From NCBI GenBank assembly GCA_005503055.1, contig SCOX01000004.1, forward strand, positions 124,001 through 188,000: a stretch of 64,000 bases of DNA. Reading direction: 5' to 3'. Below are positions 1 through 9,826 of the stretch, one piece after another. The notes under the pieces were generated by a model that did no database searches, was not told where the DNA came from, and was given only the letters and a program-made list of their open reading frames with translations. This stretch comes from Lysobacteraceae bacterium P (GTDB taxonomy: Bacteria > Pseudomonadota > Gammaproteobacteria > Xanthomonadales > Xanthomonadaceae). Made by a program: the position numbers and the translations under genes. Numbering within the stretch: position 1 is the stretch's first letter; each line of letters opens with the position of its first letter.

Positions 1-1
1 G

Positions 2-724
2 CGCCATCACGTCAAGACCGACGCCGAGGGTTTTTCGAAGGCGCTCGACTGGGGATTGCGCACGACGCTGCTGATCGCCATGCCGGCGACGCTGGGCCTG
101 ATGCTGCTGGCCGAGCCGCTGGTCGCGACGTTGTTCCAGGGCGGAAAATTCACCGCGTTCGACACGCGCATGGCGGCCATGTCGGTGTTCGGCTTGAGCT
201 TCGGCTTGCCGGCCTTTGCGCTGGTGAAGATCGTGCTGCCTGCGTTCTACGCCAGGCAGGACACGCGTACGCCGGTTCGCGCGGGCGTGGCCTCGCTGAT
301 CGCCAACATGGTGTTGAACGTCGTTTTCCTGTGGATCCTCTACGTCTTGTGGACCACGCCGGAAGTGCGCGCGCGCGGCGTGATGGTCGCGCTGGAACAG
401 ACGCCGGGCCTGCATCTGGCGCTGGGCTTCGCAAGCGCGGCGGCGAGTTACCTCAACCTGGCGTTGCTGTGGCACTGGCTGCGCAAGGCCGGCGTGTACC
501 AGCGCCAGCCCGGCTGGATGCGTTACACGATGCGGCTGCTCGTCGCCTGCGCGGCGATGGCGGCGGCGCTATGGGCGGGTCTGCAATGGGCGCCGGAATT
601 CACGGAGATCGGCAAATTGGCGCGGGTGGGCTACCTGGCCGTGCTGGTCTGCGGTGGCGGCCTGGTCTACCTGCTGGCGCTGCTCGCACTCGGCTTCCGC
701 CCGCGCGACCTGCGCGAGCATTGA
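2..724 (+). CDS. murJ: Lipid II flippase MurJ (C-terminal part)
   Basis: The frame is open from the left window edge and ends at TGA 722-724, giving the last 240 residues of a MurJ/MviN protein, which is usually about 510-530 residues. It translocates undecaprenyl-linked peptidoglycan precursor across the inner membrane. The visible part carries the family segment around TLFQGGKF and several membrane helices separated by short basic loops (a PAFYARQDTRTPV-like stretch is typical). The start lies outside the window. The frame is open from base 2, well before the first possible initiator at 56, so this is the tail of a longer gene. murJ followed by ribF-ileS-lspA-ispH is a standard proteobacterial order. 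Confidence 0.93.
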   Translation, partial: RHHVKTDAEGFSKALDWGLRTTLLIAMPATLGLMLLAEPLVATLFQGGKFTAFDTRMAAMSVFGLSFGLPAFALVKIVLPAFYARQDTRTPVRAGVASLIANMVLNVVFLWILYVLWTTPEVRARGVMVALEQTPGLHLALGFASAAASYLNLALLWHWLRKAGVYQRQPGWMRYTMRLLVACAAMAAALWAGLQWAPEFTEIGKLARVGYLAVLVCGGGLVYLLALLALGFRPRDLREH

Positions 725-778
725 CGAGTGATGATGACGGGAACCATACGGCGGGCCTTGGGCCGAGGCCTTCGCGGC

Positions 779-784
779 TATACT
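779..784 (+). promoter_or_regulatory. Candidate -10 box of ribF, leaderless start
   Basis: TATACT lies 8 nt before the ribF ATG (793). A weak -35 (TTGGGC, 758-763) precedes it with a short spacer. A transcript from here would begin at or within two bases of the ATG, and no Shine-Dalgarno sequence is present. The same TATACT hexamer occurs upstream of ffh and rpsP in this window. Confidence 0.5.
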
Positions 785-792
785 TCGAACCG

Positions 793-1794
793 ATGAGCAG
801 GCTGTTTAGAGACGTAGAGGGCGGGTCCCGGTGCCCGCACGGCAGTGTGGTCTGCATCGGCGCATTCGACGGCCTGCACCTGGGCCACCAGGCGCTGGTG
901 CGCCACGCGCTCGACCGCGCGCGCGCGCTCGACGTGCCCTGCGTGGTGCTGAGCTTCGAGCCGTTGCCGAGGGAGTTCTTCGCGCCGTCCGATCCGCCGC
1001 CGCGCCTGATGCTGCCGCGCACGAAGGCCGGGCATCTGTTCGCGATGGGCGTGGACCAGCTCGGCCTGCTGCGTTTCGACAAGCGCCTTTGCAGCCTCAC
1101 CGCCGAAGAATTCGTAACGACCGTGCTGCTGCAGCGCCTGTCCGCGCGCGAGGTGTGGGTCGGTCCGGAATTCCGCTTCGGCAAGGCGCGCGGCGGCGAT
1201 ATCGGCGTGTTGCGCGCCATGGGTCAGGCGCACGGTTTCGTCGCAGATGAAATCGATCCGGTCCAGCTCGACGGCGAGCGCGTGTCCGCCACGCGTATCC
1301 GCGAAGCGCTGCGCTCCGGCGATTTCGCCACGGCGCAGCGCCTGCTCGGCCGGCCGTACGCGATCGGCGGCCACGTCGTGCAGGGCAGGCAGCTTGGTCG
1401 CACGCTTGGCTTTCCGACCGCGAACCTGCGCTTCGGCGGGCGCACGCCGGCACTGTCGGGCATCTATGCGACCTGGGTGCACGGCCTGGGCGATCGCCCG
1501 CGCGCATCGGTTTCGAGCCTGGGCACGCGTCCCACCGTCGATGGCGTCGAGCCGCTGCTGGAAGCGCACCTGTTCGATTTCGACGGCGACCTCTACGGGC
1601 GACGCATCGAAGTCGAGTTCGTCGCCAAGCTGCGCGACGAACTGAAGTTTTCCGATCTTCCGGCGCTGACCGCGCAGATGCACCTCGACGCCGCGCAAGC
1701 GCGCGCGATCCTCGGCGCCCCACATCCGCTCCCCAGCGAGCACGAGCCCGCACGTGCGAGTGCGGAATCCACCCAGAAAGCAGCACAGCGATAG
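793..1794 (+). CDS. ribF: Bifunctional riboflavin kinase / FAD synthetase
   Basis: This 333-residue protein matches RibF, which phosphorylates riboflavin to FMN and adenylylates FMN to FAD in the cytoplasm. The N-terminal adenylyltransferase half has the nucleotide-binding stretch GAFDGLHLGHQALV (near residue 20) and an SATRIREAL-type motif before the kinase half. The C-terminal flavokinase half has GRTLGFPTANL. I chose ATG 793 because the family begins shortly before GAFDGLHLGH; the open frame extends further upstream only as an overlap with murJ. No ribosome binding site precedes it, but a -10-like TATACT does. ileS follows after 6 nt, so ribF-ileS-lspA are probably co-transcribed. Confidence 0.93.
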   Translation: MSRLFRDVEGGSRCPHGSVVCIGAFDGLHLGHQALVRHALDRARALDVPCVVLSFEPLPREFFAPSDPPPRLMLPRTKAGHLFAMGVDQLGLLRFDKRLCSLTAEEFVTTVLLQRLSAREVWVGPEFRFGKARGGDIGVLRAMGQAHGFVADEIDPVQLDGERVSATRIREALRSGDFATAQRLLGRPYAIGGHVVQGRQLGRTLGFPTANLRFGGRTPALSGIYATWVHGLGDRPRASVSSLGTRPTVDGVEPLLEAHLFDFDGDLYGRRIEVEFVAKLRDELKFSDLPALTAQMHLDAAQARAILGAPHPLPSEHEPARASAESTQKAAQR

Positions 1795-1800
1795 GTTCCC

Positions 1801-4674
1801 GTGAGCCAAGACCCGAACCAGTACAAAGCCACCCTGAATCTGCCCGCGACGGATTTTCCGATGCGCGGCGACCTGCCCAAGCGCGAGCCGGACACGCTGG
1901 CACGCTGGGAAAACGAGGGCCTGTACGCGCGAATTCGCGAGAAGGTCGGCAAGCGCGAGCGCAGCTTCGTGCTGCACGACGGCCCGCCTTACGCCAATGG
2001 CGCGATCCATATCGGCCATGCGGTCAACAAGGTGCTCAAGGACATCGTGGTGAAGTCCAAGCTGCTCGCCGGCTTCGACGCGCCCTACGTGCCGGGCTGG
2101 GACTGCCACGGCCTGCCGATCGAGCACCAGGTCGAGAAGAAGTTCGGCAAGGTCGGCGACAAGCTCGACGCCAGCCAGTTCCGCCAGAAGTGCCGCGAGT
2201 ACGCGGCCGAACAGATCGAGCTGCAGCGTCGCGACTTCAAGCGCCTGGGCGTGATCGGCGACTGGGACAACCCGTACCGCACGATGGATTTCCGCTACGA
2301 GGCCGACATCATGCGGTCGCTGGCGAAGATCGTGGAGCGTGGGCATCTGGTGCGCGGCGCCAAGCCGGTGCATTGGTGCTTCGACTGCGCATCGGCGCTG
2401 GCCGAAGCGGAGATCGAATACGCCGACAAGGAATCGCCGGCGATCGACGTCGCCTACGACGCGCGCGATCCGCAGGCGCTCGCACGCCTGTTCGGCGCCA
2501 GCGTGGACGACGGCGTGCGCGTGGCGATGCCGATCTGGACCACCACGCCGTGGACGCTGCCGGCGAGCCTGGCGATCAGCGTCGGCCCGGAACTCGACTA
2601 CGTCCTGGTCGAAGGCCCGCGCACGGCCGACGGCGGTCGTCGCCTGCTGGTGCTGGCCGAAGCGCTGGCCGGCAAGGCGCTGGCGCGGTACGGCGTCGAT
2701 GAGGTCGTCGTGCTCGGCCGCGCGCTGGGTGACGATCTGGAAGGCGTGCTGCTGCAGCATCCGTTCTATGCCGAACGCGACATTCCCGTGCTGGTCGGCG
2801 ACCACGTGTCGTCCGAGGACGGCACCGGCATGGTTCACACCGCGCCGGGCCACGGCCAGGAGGATTACGCCGTCGGCCTGAAGTACGCGCTTGTCGACAA
2901 GTACAGCGCCGCACAGATCAATCCGGTCGATTCGCGCGGGTTGTACCTGCCGTCGACGCCGCCGGCGGACGGCATCGTGCTGGCCGGCCTGCACATCTGG
3001 AAGGCCAACGATGTGCTGATCGATGTGATCCGCGCCAGCGGTCACCTGCTGGCCGCGCACAAGCTCACCCACAGCTACCCGCATTGCTGGCGCCACAAGA
3101 CGCCGGTGGTGTTCCGCGCCACGCCACAGTGGTTCATCTCGATGGAGCAGGCTGGCCTGCGTCGCGACGCGCTCAGCGAAATCGGCAAGGTGGCCTGGGT
3201 GCCCGAGTGGGGCGAGGCGCGCATCTACAACATGATCGAAGGCCGTCCTGACTGGACGATCTCGCGCCAGCGCTACTGGGGCGTGCCGATCGCGCTGTTC
3301 TTCCATCGCGAGACGGGCGAGATCCATCCGCGTTCGCCGCAGCTGATGCGGCAGGTCGCCGAGCGCGTCGAAGAGGCGGGCGCCGATGCGTGGTACGACA
3401 TGACCGCCGAGCAGCTGCTCGGCGACGAGGCCGCGCAGTACGAGAAGGTCACCGACATCCTCGATGTCTGGTTCGACTCGGGCGTGAGCCACGAATGCGT
3501 GCTCGCGCAGCGTCCGCAGGATGGCCTGTACAAGCCGGCCGACCTGTACCTGGAAGGCTCCGATCAGCACCGCGGCTGGTTCCATAGCTCGCTGCTCACC
3601 GGCGTGGCGATGGACGGCGTTGCGCCGTACCGCCAGGTGCTGACGCACGGCTTCGCCGTGGACGAGCAGGGCAAGAAGATGTCCAAGTCGCTCGGCAACA
3701 CGGTCGAGCCGCAGAAGGTCATCAACGCCATGGGCGCCGACGTGCTGCGCCTGTGGATCGCATCCACCGACTACCGCAACGAGATGTCGGTGTCGGACAA
3801 CATCCTCAAGCGCAACGCCGACGTCTACCGCCGCATCCGCAACACGGCGCGCTTCCTGCTGGCCAATCTCAGTGGCTTCGAGCCGGCCAGGGACCTGCGT
3901 CCGCTGGAAGACATGGTCGCGCTGGACCGCTGGATCGTGCATCGCGCAGCAGAATTGCAGGACCGCATCGCCAGCGCGTACGAACGCTACGACTTCGCCG
4001 AGATCGTGCAGGCGCTGTCGAACTTCTGCAGCGTCGACCTGGGTTCGCTGTACCTGGACGTCACCAAGGACCGCCTGTACACGATGCAGGACGACTCGCG
4101 CGGACGCCGTTCGGCGCAGAGCGCGATGTACCGCATCGCCGAAGCCTTCGCACGCTGGATCGCACCGATTCTGGCCTTCACCGCCGACGAGATGTGGCGC
4201 CACCTGCCGGCGCAGACCGAGCACGGCCCGCGCGAGGACAACGTCCTGTTCGCGACCTGGTACGACGGGCTGGCGTTGTTGCCGGAGGACGCGCCTCTGG
4301 CGGCGGCGGACTTCGACCGTCTGCTCGCGCTGCGCGAGGAAGTGAGCCGCACGCTGGAGCCGATGCGCGCCGCCGGCGAAATCGGTGCCGCGCTGGAGGC
4401 GGAAATCAGCCTCAAGGCCGGCGTCGCCGACCAGAATTGGCTGGCCCCGTTCACCGATGAGCTGCGTTTCCTGTTCATCAGCGGCGACGTGGACATCGTC
4501 GCCGACGATGGCATCAAGGACATCGCCGTGCTCGCAGCGCCGACGACCAAGACCAAGTGCGTACGTTGCTGGCAGTACCGCGCCGACGTCGGGAGCGATG
4601 CCGATCACCCGCAGCTGTGCGGGCGCTGCGTGGTCAACGTGGCCGGCGCTGGCGAAAACCGGGTGTGGTTCTGA
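1801..4674 (+). CDS. ileS: Isoleucyl-tRNA synthetase
   Basis: This 957-residue class Ia synthetase charges tRNA-Ile. The ATP-binding HIGH motif is at residues 70-73 and KMSKS at 626-630. The CP1 editing domain lies between them ([15 protein letters not shown] is a typical editing-site segment). The C-terminus has the zinc-binding CxxC pairs (CVRC and CGRC) of the bacterial MRSA-type/E. coli-type enzyme. Translation starts at GTG 1801, 6 nt after ribF. The stop codon overlaps the lspA start (ATGA), which indicates translational coupling. Length is normal for the family. Confidence 0.97.
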   Translation: MSQDPNQYKATLNLPATDFPMRGDLPKREPDTLARWENEGLYARIREKVGKRERSFVLHDGPPYANGAIHIGHAVNKVLKDIVVKSKLLAGFDAPYVPGWDCHGLPIEHQVEKKFGKVGDKLDASQFRQKCREYAAEQIELQRRDFKRLGVIGDWDNPYRTMDFRYEADIMRSLAKIVERGHLVRGAKPVHWCFDCASALAEAEIEYADKESPAIDVAYDARDPQALARLFGASVDDGVRVAMPIWTTTPWTLPASLAISVGPELDYVLVEGPRTADGGRRLLVLAEALAGKALARYGVDEVVVLGRALGDDLEGVLLQHPFYAERDIPVLVGDHVSSEDGTGMVHTAPGHGQEDYAVGLKYALVDKYSAAQINPVDSRGLYLPSTPPADGIVLAGLHIWKANDVLIDVIRASGHLLAAHKLTHSYPHCWRHKTPVVFRATPQWFISMEQAGLRRDALSEIGKVAWVPEWGEARIYNMIEGRPDWTISRQRYWGVPIALFFHRETGEIHPRSPQLMRQVAERVEEAGADAWYDMTAEQLLGDEAAQYEKVTDILDVWFDSGVSHECVLAQRPQDGLYKPADLYLEGSDQHRGWFHSSLLTGVAMDGVAPYRQVLTHGFAVDEQGKKMSKSLGNTVEPQKVINAMGADVLRLWIASTDYRNEMSVSDNILKRNADVYRRIRNTARFLLANLSGFEPARDLRPLEDMVALDRWIVHRAAELQDRIASAYERYDFAEIVQALSNFCSVDLGSLYLDVTKDRLYTMQDDSRGRRSAQSAMYRIAEAFARWIAPILAFTADEMWRHLPAQTEHGPREDNVLFATWYDGLALLPEDAPLAAADFDRLLALREEVSRTLEPMRAAGEIGAALEAEISLKAGVADQNWLAPFTDELRFLFISGDVDIVADDGIKDIAVLAAPTTKTKCVRCWQYRADVGSDADHPQLCGRCVVNVAGAGENRVWF

Positions 4675-5171
4675 TGGCGCCGGTCCGTCCCAATGCATTG
4701 CCGTGGCTGGGGCTTTCGGTGCTCGTGATCGTCCTCGACCAGCTGACCAAATGGTGGGTGCTTAGCTCGCTGCCCGAGTACACCGCGATCCCGTTCATCG
4801 AAGGCTTCTGGAACTGGTATCGCACCTACAACACGGGTGCGGCGTTCAGCTTCCTCAGCGACGCCGGCGGCTGGCAGAAATACTTCTTCGTCGTGCTGGC
4901 GGTGGCGATCAGCGGCCTGCTGGGCTGGTGGCTGAGCCGCACGCCGCGCCGCGACTGGAAGAGCGCGCTGCCCTACGCGCTGGTCATCGGCGGGGCACTG
5001 GGCAACGTACTCGACCGGCTGATGCACGGCCACGTCGTGGACTTCATCCAGTGGTACTGGCGCGACCACTACTGGCCGGCGTTCAACATCGCCGATTCGG
5101 CGATCGTCGCCGGCGCCATCGGCATCGCCCTGTTCGGCCTGTTCACGAAGCCGACTCCGGCCCCACGCTGA
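4674..5171 (+). CDS. lspA: Lipoprotein signal peptidase (signal peptidase II)
   Basis: A 165-residue, four-helix inner-membrane aspartyl protease that removes signal peptides from prolipoproteins after lipidation. The two catalytic aspartates sit in [15 protein letters not shown] and FNIADSAI, both intact. The conserved N-terminal DQLTKWW segment is present. ATG 4674 overlaps the ileS stop by 4 bp. In many gammaproteobacteria an FKBP-type isomerase gene (fkpB) separates lspA from ispH; here only 19 bp separates them, so fkpB is absent from this position. Confidence 0.96.
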   Translation: MAPVRPNALPWLGLSVLVIVLDQLTKWWVLSSLPEYTAIPFIEGFWNWYRTYNTGAAFSFLSDAGGWQKYFFVVLAVAISGLLGWWLSRTPRRDWKSALPYALVIGGALGNVLDRLMHGHVVDFIQWYWRDHYWPAFNIADSAIVAGAIGIALFGLFTKPTPAPR

Positions 5172-5178
5172 GCCCCGG

Positions 5179-5184
5179 TACAAT
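5179..5184 (+). promoter_or_regulatory. Candidate -10 box of ispH, leaderless start
   Basis: TACAAT ends 6 nt before the ispH ATG (5191), inside the 19-bp gap after lspA. No purine-rich ribosome binding site lies between them. I see no convincing -35. If used, it would give a leaderless mRNA in addition to read-through from lspA. Confidence 0.4.
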
Positions 5185-5190
5185 CACGCC

Positions 5191-6141
5191 ATGGATGTCC
5201 TTCTCGCCAATCCCCGCGGTTTCTGCGCCGGCGTCGACCGCGCCATCGAGATCGTCAAGCGCGCCATCGAGACGCTCGGCGCGCCGATCTACGTGCGGCA
5301 CGAGGTCGTGCACAACCGCTTCGTGGTCGACGACCTCAAGCACCGCGGCGCCATCTTCGTCGAAGAACTGGACGAAGTGCCGGACAACGCGACGGTGATC
5401 TTCAGTGCCCACGGCGTGGCCAAGGCCGTGCGCGAGGAGGCCGAGCGGCGCGGCCTGAAGGTGTTCGACGCGACCTGCCCGCTGGTGACCAAGGTCCACC
5501 TGGAGGTCGCGCGTCATTGCCGCGCCGGCCGCGACGTGGTGCTGATCGGCCACGAAGGCCATCCCGAGGTCGAAGGCACGATGGGCCAGTGGCGCCGCGA
5601 AGCGGGCTCGGGTCGCATTTATCTGGTCGAGGACAACGACGACGTCGCCGCGCTGGAGATCGACCAGCCCGAGAACGTCGCCTACACCACCCAGACCACG
5701 CTGTCGGTGGACGACACCCGCGGCGTGATCGAGGCCCTGCGCACCAAGTTCCCGGCCTTGCAGGGGCCGAAGAACGACGACATCTGCTACGCCACGCAGA
5801 ACCGCCAGGACGCCGTGCGCGAACTGGCCGCGCGCTGCGACCTGGTGCTGGTGGTCGGATCGGTGAACAGTTCCAATTCCAACCGCCTGCGCGAGCTGGC
5901 CGAGCGCGAAGGCGTGGAGGCTTACCTCATCGACGGCGCGATCGAGATCAATCCGTCCTGGGTCGCCGGCCGCAAGCGTATCGGCGTGACCGCCGGCGCC
6001 TCCGCGCCGGAGGTGCTGGTGCGCGGGGTGATCGACCGCCTGCGCGAACTGGGCGCGGCGCACGTGTCCGAACTCGACGGCGAGCCGGAGGACATGGTCT
6101 TCGCGCTCCCCAAGGAACTGCGCCTGCAGCTGGTCGATTGA
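5191..6141 (+). CDS. ispH: 4-hydroxy-3-methylbut-2-enyl diphosphate reductase
   Basis: A 316-residue IspH/LytB, the last enzyme of the MEP isoprenoid pathway, which reduces HMBPP to IPP and DMAPP with a [4Fe-4S] cluster. The three cluster cysteines are visible in [17 protein letters not shown] and [11 protein letters not shown]. The family signatures HEVVHN and [13 protein letters not shown] are present. The start at ATG 5191 matches the usual [16 protein letters not shown]-terminus. The product feeds undecaprenyl phosphate and ubiquinone synthesis, a fitting neighbour for murJ and lspA. Confidence 0.97.
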   Translation: MDVLLANPRGFCAGVDRAIEIVKRAIETLGAPIYVRHEVVHNRFVVDDLKHRGAIFVEELDEVPDNATVIFSAHGVAKAVREEAERRGLKVFDATCPLVTKVHLEVARHCRAGRDVVLIGHEGHPEVEGTMGQWRREAGSGRIYLVEDNDDVAALEIDQPENVAYTTQTTLSVDDTRGVIEALRTKFPALQGPKNDDICYATQNRQDAVRELAARCDLVLVVGSVNSSNSNRLRELAEREGVEAYLIDGAIEINPSWVAGRKRIGVTAGASAPEVLVRGVIDRLRELGAAHVSELDGEPEDMVFALPKELRLQLVD

Positions 6142-6165
6142 CGGGGACTGATTGACCGGGGCTAA

Positions 6166-6194
6166 TTGACCGGGAATGGCCCAGCGCCTAGAAT
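6166..6194 (+). promoter_or_regulatory. Promoter of tRNA-Thr
   Basis: TTGACC (6166-6171), a 17-bp spacer and TAGAAT (6189-6194) form a near-consensus sigma-70 promoter about 65 bp before the tRNA. The -35 is the last of three imperfect direct repeats of the form ATTGACxGGG (from about 6138), so this promoter sits at the end of a small tandem array. Confidence 0.7.
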
Positions 6195-6259
6195 TCCCGG
6201 CTCGCGGATACATCGCCGCCAGGCCCATGCGGCCCGGCCGAATTTCCGCAAGAACACCC

Positions 6260-6335
6260 GCCGGAATAGCTCAGTTGGTAGAGCGGCGCATTCGTAATGC
6301 GTAGGTCGTAGGTTCGATTCCTATTTCCGGCACCA
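6260..6335 (+). tRNA. tRNA-Thr (anticodon CGT)
   Basis: A 76-nt cloverleaf with acceptor arms GCCGGAA/TTCCGGC, a D arm AGCTCAGTTGGTAGAGC, an anticodon stem GCGCA/TGCGT closing loop TTCGTAA (anticodon CGT, reads ACG), a T arm with GGTTCGATTCC, discriminator A and an encoded CCA. A promoter lies upstream and a strong intrinsic terminator starts 11 nt downstream, so it is a stand-alone transcription unit. Confidence 0.96.
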
Positions 6336-6346
6336 GTTTCTTTTTT

Positions 6347-6376
6347 GAGCCCCGCTTCGGCGGGGCTCTTTTTTTT
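6347..6376 (+). terminator. Intrinsic terminator of tRNA-Thr
   Basis: A 9-bp stem GAGCCCCGC/GCGGGGCTC with a TTCG tetraloop, followed by eight T residues. Confidence 0.93.
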
Positions 6377-6465
6377 GCGTCGTCGTCGCGCGTGTAGCGG
6401 CGGGCCTTCACGCATGCGCTGCACGGTGGATGGAACAGTCCCCACTTTCCTCGTGGAGTGGAACG

Positions 6466-7141
6466 ATGGCCGGCATCGACAACGTCAAGCGCATCGGCGC
6501 GCTGCTGAAGAAGATCGACATCAGCCATGCTGACGACGGTGGGCAAGGGCGGCTACCTCATGAGCCGGCCACTGTCGACGCAACAGGCGCAGTTCGACGG
6601 ACAGCGAGTGTGGTTCTTCACGCAAGCCGACAGCCCGAAGATCGCCGAGATCCGCCGTAACCCCAAGGTGAACCTTGCCTACGCCTCCAAGGGCAGCAAC
6701 GTCTACATCTCGATGACCGGCACCGCGCGCGCCAATCGCGACCAGGCGGTGATCGACGCGCTGTGGAGCGACGCCATGAAGGCGTTCTTCCCCAAGGGCA
6801 GGACCGATCCGAACCTGGTCCTGCTGGAGGTACAGGTGCACTCGGTCGAATACTGGGACGGCCCGGGCACGTGGATCGGCAAGGCGGTCGGTTTCATCAT
6901 CGCGCGCGTGACGAAGAACGAAGAGGTGATGGGCGAGAACCGCATCGTCGACCTCACCGCGAAACGTCCGCGCAAGCGCCTGCCGCCTTCGCACAAGAAC
7001 GCACCGCGCGGTGCCGCCAGCGCGGCGGCGAACCTGCCGGCAAAGGCGGCGAAGAAAACCGCGAAGAAGGCGACCAAGAAAACAGCGGGCGGAACGGCAG
7101 GGAAGGCGCCGGCCAAGCGCGCGCGTCGCGCATCGAGCTGA
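6466..7141 (+). pseudogene. Pyridoxamine 5'-phosphate oxidase-like FMN-binding stress protein, frameshifted near the start
   Basis: The frame from ATG 6466, with a well-placed GGAG (6455-6458), encodes MAGIDNVKRIGALLKKIDI. The rest of the protein (MLTTVGKGGYLMSRPLS, then TQQAQFDGQRVWFFTQA) lies in another frame from 6527. Removing one base, for instance A6523, joins them as KKIDIAMLTTVGKGG, the form expected for the general-stress-protein-26/PPOX family, whose members bind flavin in a split beta-barrel. The second frame has no ribosome binding site of its own. After the barrel, from about 6970 on, comes a Lys/Ala-rich tail (AAKAAKKTAKKATKK) like histone H1, an unusual appendage. It is either a real one-base insertion, a sequencing error, or a shorter protein starting at 6527. 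Confidence 0.72.
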
Positions 7142-7234
7142 CGTTTCGCGCAAAGCCGCACGCAGCCGCACGCGTTGCGATTGCGCCGCGTGCGGGTCAC
7201 GATACGCCGCACTCCAGGCCGCAGATCCGATGCG

Positions 7235-7912
7235 ATGACACGCGTGCTCTACACCGGGACAAAGAACGCTTCCAGCTGGGCCATGCGCGCATGGCTCGCG
7301 CTGCGAGAGCAGGGCGTCGTTTTCGAGGAGCGCGTGGTCGACATCCGTCGTCCGCAGCGTTACGAGAACCTCGCCCGCATCCAGGCGTTCTCGCCCCCGG
7401 GCGCCGTACCCGTGCTGGTGGACGGCGAGGCAGTGATCTTCGATTCGCTGGCGATCATGGAATACGCCAGCGAGACCGGTCCGCGCCCCTTGTGGCCGGA
7501 GGATCCACTCGCACGTGCGAGAGCGCGTTCGCTACTTGCCTGGGTGCACGGCGGTTTGTCCGGCTTGTGCTCGCGGCTGTCGTTCGAAAGCGCGTTCTAT
7601 CCAGAGCGACGCGCGATGACGGTCGAGGAGATCACTGAGTCCGACCGCATCTGCGCGGTATGGGAACGCACGCTGCTCGAAAGCGACGGTCCGTACCTGT
7701 TCGGCGCGCTTTCGCTGGCCGACCTGGCCTTCGTGCCGGTGGTGTGCCGAATCCTTGCGCACCGTCCGCTTCTCCAAGGCTGGCCGTTGTCGCAGGCGTG
7801 GGCAGAACGCCTGCTGGCGCGGCCGTCCGTGCGCGAATGGCTGGACGAAGCGCGTCCGCTGCCCGTCGTGGAGATGGCCGACTACCTTGCCGGCGACGCA
7901 CATTCCCGATGA
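7235..7912 (+). CDS. Glutathione S-transferase family protein
   Basis: A 225-residue cytosolic GST-like protein. The N-terminal thioredoxin-fold domain has NASSWAMRAWLALREQG, where the Ser pair is the likely glutathione-activating site. The cis-Pro segment GAVPVLVDGE and the gamma-glutamyl contact DSLAIMEYA follow. An all-helical C-terminal domain has the LSLADLAFVPV N-capping motif. It probably conjugates or reduces small electrophiles; the substrate cannot be read from sequence. I chose ATG 7235, which places the first strand (RVLYTG) at the N-terminus. It stands alone between unrelated genes. Confidence 0.85.
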   Translation: MTRVLYTGTKNASSWAMRAWLALREQGVVFEERVVDIRRPQRYENLARIQAFSPPGAVPVLVDGEAVIFDSLAIMEYASETGPRPLWPEDPLARARARSLLAWVHGGLSGLCSRLSFESAFYPERRAMTVEEITESDRICAVWERTLLESDGPYLFGALSLADLAFVPVVCRILAHRPLLQGWPLSQAWAERLLARPSVREWLDEARPLPVVEMADYLAGDAHSR

Positions 7913-8038
7913 ACGATCGCCTCACGCGCGCGCCGCTGAACGTTTCATCTATCGGAAATCTGGCGTTCACCGATTTTTAGCGCGGACATCGCCACCATGC
8001 CGCCAGTTTTCGGAAGCGGGCATGACAGGGTGTTGAGC

Positions 8039-8326
8039 ATGCGGATGGATATCTTCGTGGTCGGTCGGGAAGAAGGTTTCGTGGTGGCGCCGTGCGGCAC
8101 CGCACTTCCCGACGACGAAATGGCGGCACTGGGCGAAGTCAGCTTCGGCTGGACGATCGACAGCGAATGCGTGGTCCCGCGCCTGGACTGGCAGGGGATC
8201 GTCAAGGACATCGACGCGCGTGGCTACAGCATCGTGCCGCACGGCGACGTCGGCGGACTGCTCGGACTGCCACAGCACGGGCTGAGCGCCTTCTATCCGG
8301 AACTGCATCAGCGCTGCGCCGCCTGA
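8039..8326 (+). CDS. Hypothetical protein, about 95 residues
   Basis: No family is recognised. The frame is open from 7997, but ATG 8039 (MRMDIFVVG, with a second ATG at 8045) is a more natural start. The protein is acidic and soluble, with alternating strands (DIFVVGREEGFVVAP) and no membrane helix, signal peptide or cysteine motif. Codon use resembles that of its neighbours, which favours a real gene. It sits 90 bp before radA in the same direction. Confidence 0.55.
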   Translation: MRMDIFVVGREEGFVVAPCGTALPDDEMAALGEVSFGWTIDSECVVPRLDWQGIVKDIDARGYSIVPHGDVGGLLGLPQHGLSAFYPELHQRCAA

Positions 8327-8416
8327 CGCGCGGCCGACGTGGATGAACCGGCGCGTCTCGCTTTCCGCGACACGCCCCGGGTAGAGTGCCGGCAGTCCGT
8401 CAACCGCGCCGCATCC

Positions 8417-9826
8417 ATGTCCAAACCCGGGAAATCCCTGTCCACCAAGGCCCGCACCGCCTACGTGTGTTCCGAATGCGGCGCCGACCACAGCAAGTGG
8501 CAGGGGCAGTGCGGCGAATGCGGCGCGTGGAACACGCTGAGCGAGTTCGTCGTCGAGCCGGCCGCCAAGGCCGGTGCGAGCGTCGCGGCGAGCCGTCGCG
8601 GTAGCTGGGCCGGCAAGGCCGACGCGCCCGCGGTCACTGCGCTCAAAGACGTGCGCCACAGCGAGGAAGACCGCGTCAGCACCGGCATTGGCGAATTCGA
8701 CCGCGTGCTGGGCGGCGGCCTGGTGCACGGCTCGGTGGTGCTGGTGGGCGGCGATCCCGGCATCGGAAAATCGACGCTGCTGCTGCAGGCGATCAGCAAG
8801 ATGGCCGGCACGCTGCCGGGCCTGTACGTCACCGGCGAGGAATCGCTTGCGCAGGTAGCCGGACGCGCCTCGCGCCTGGGCGTGCCGGTGGACGGCGTGC
8901 ACGCGCTGGCCGAGACCGGCATCGAGCGCGTGCTCGAACACGCCGCGAAGATGCGCCCGGGCCTGATCGTCGCCGACTCGGTGCAGACTCTGTGGACGCA
9001 GGAACTCAGCGCCGCACCGGGCTCGGTGAGCCAGGTGCGCGAGAGCGCCGCGCGTCTGGTGCGCTATGCGAAGGAAACGGGCACGGCGGTGTTCCTCGTC
9101 GGCCACGTCACCAAGGAAGGCGGCATCGCCGGTCCGCGCGTGCTTGAGCACATGGTCGATGCCGTCCTCTATTTCGAAGGCGAGAGCGGCAGCCGGTTCC
9201 GCGTGTTGCGCGCCTTCAAGAACCGCTTCGGCGCCGTCAACGAACTGGGCGTGTTCGCGATGGGCGAGAAGGGCCTTCGTGAAGTGCCCAATCCGTCGGC
9301 GATTTTCCTTTCCGGCAGCGAGCGCCCGCAGCCCGGCAGCTGCGTGATGGTCACGCGCGAAGGCACGCGCCCGCTACTGGTGGAAGTGCAGGCGCTGGTC
9401 GACGCCTCGCCGTTGTCGAACCCGCGCCGTGTCGCGGTCGGCATGGAGGGCAATCGACTTGCGATGCTGCTGGCGGTGCTGCATCGCCACGGCGGCATCG
9501 GCGTGGGCGACCAGGACGTGTTCGTGAACGTGGTCGGCGGTATCCGCGTGCAGGAAACCGCGGCCGATCTTCCCGTGCTGTTGGCCGTGCTGTCATCGCT
9601 GCGCGACCGCCCGCTGGCGGAGCAGACGGTGGCGTTCGGCGAAGTCGGTCTGTCCGGCGAGATCCGCCCGGTGCCCAATGGCGAGGAACGGCTCAAGGAG
9701 GCCGCCACGCACGGCTTCAAACGCGCCATCGTGCCGAAGTCGAACGCGCCCAAGGGCGGGCGTGTCGGCGACATGGAAGTGATCGCGGTGGAGCGGCTGG
9801 CGGACGCCCTCGAACGCCTGGACTAG
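8417..9826 (+). CDS. radA: DNA repair protein RadA (Sms)
   Basis: This 469-residue RecA-like ATPase acts in recombination intermediate processing and branch migration. In order it has an N-terminal C4 zinc finger (Cys18, 21, 32, 35), Walker A GGDPGIGKSTLL, the RadA-specific KNRFG motif and a C-terminal Lon-protease-like domain lacking peptidase function in this family. The start is placed at ATG 8417, just before the zinc finger; a longer open frame upstream is not conserved-looking. A TAGAGT -10 candidate lies at 8382-8387. The stop codon shares CTAG with the stop codon of the convergent small gene. Confidence 0.96.
   Translation: MSKPGKSLSTKARTAYVCSECGADHSKWQGQCGECGAWNTLSEFVVEPAAKAGASVAASRRGSWAGKADAPAVTALKDVRHSEEDRVSTGIGEFDRVLGGGLVHGSVVLVGGDPGIGKSTLLLQAISKMAGTLPGLYVTGEESLAQVAGRASRLGVPVDGVHALAETGIERVLEHAAKMRPGLIVADSVQTLWTQELSAAPGSVSQVRESAARLVRYAKETGTAVFLVGHVTKEGGIAGPRVLEHMVDAVLYFEGESGSRFRVLRAFKNRFGAVNELGVFAMGEKGLREVPNPSAIFLSGSERPQPGSCVMVTREGTRPLLVEVQALVDASPLSNPRRVAVGMEGNRLAMLLAVLHRHGGIGVGDQDVFVNVVGGIRVQETAADLPVLLAVLSSLRDRPLAEQTVAFGEVGLSGEIRPVPNGEERLKEAATHGFKRAIVPKSNAPKGGRVGDMEVIAVERLADALERLD

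Noticed and set aside
778-4698. Minus-strand open frame of about 1300 codons opposite ribF, ileS and lspA
   Set aside because: Arg/His/Ala/Val-rich composition typical of antisense frames in high-GC DNA; the plus-strand genes are unmistakable.
5172-5190. fkpB between lspA and ispH
   Set aside because: Only 19 bp separate the genes, too short for the isomerase gene found there in many relatives.
7972-8417. Extended N-terminus of radA
   Set aside because: Sequence before ATG 8417 is not family-like; the zinc finger begins 18 residues after that ATG.
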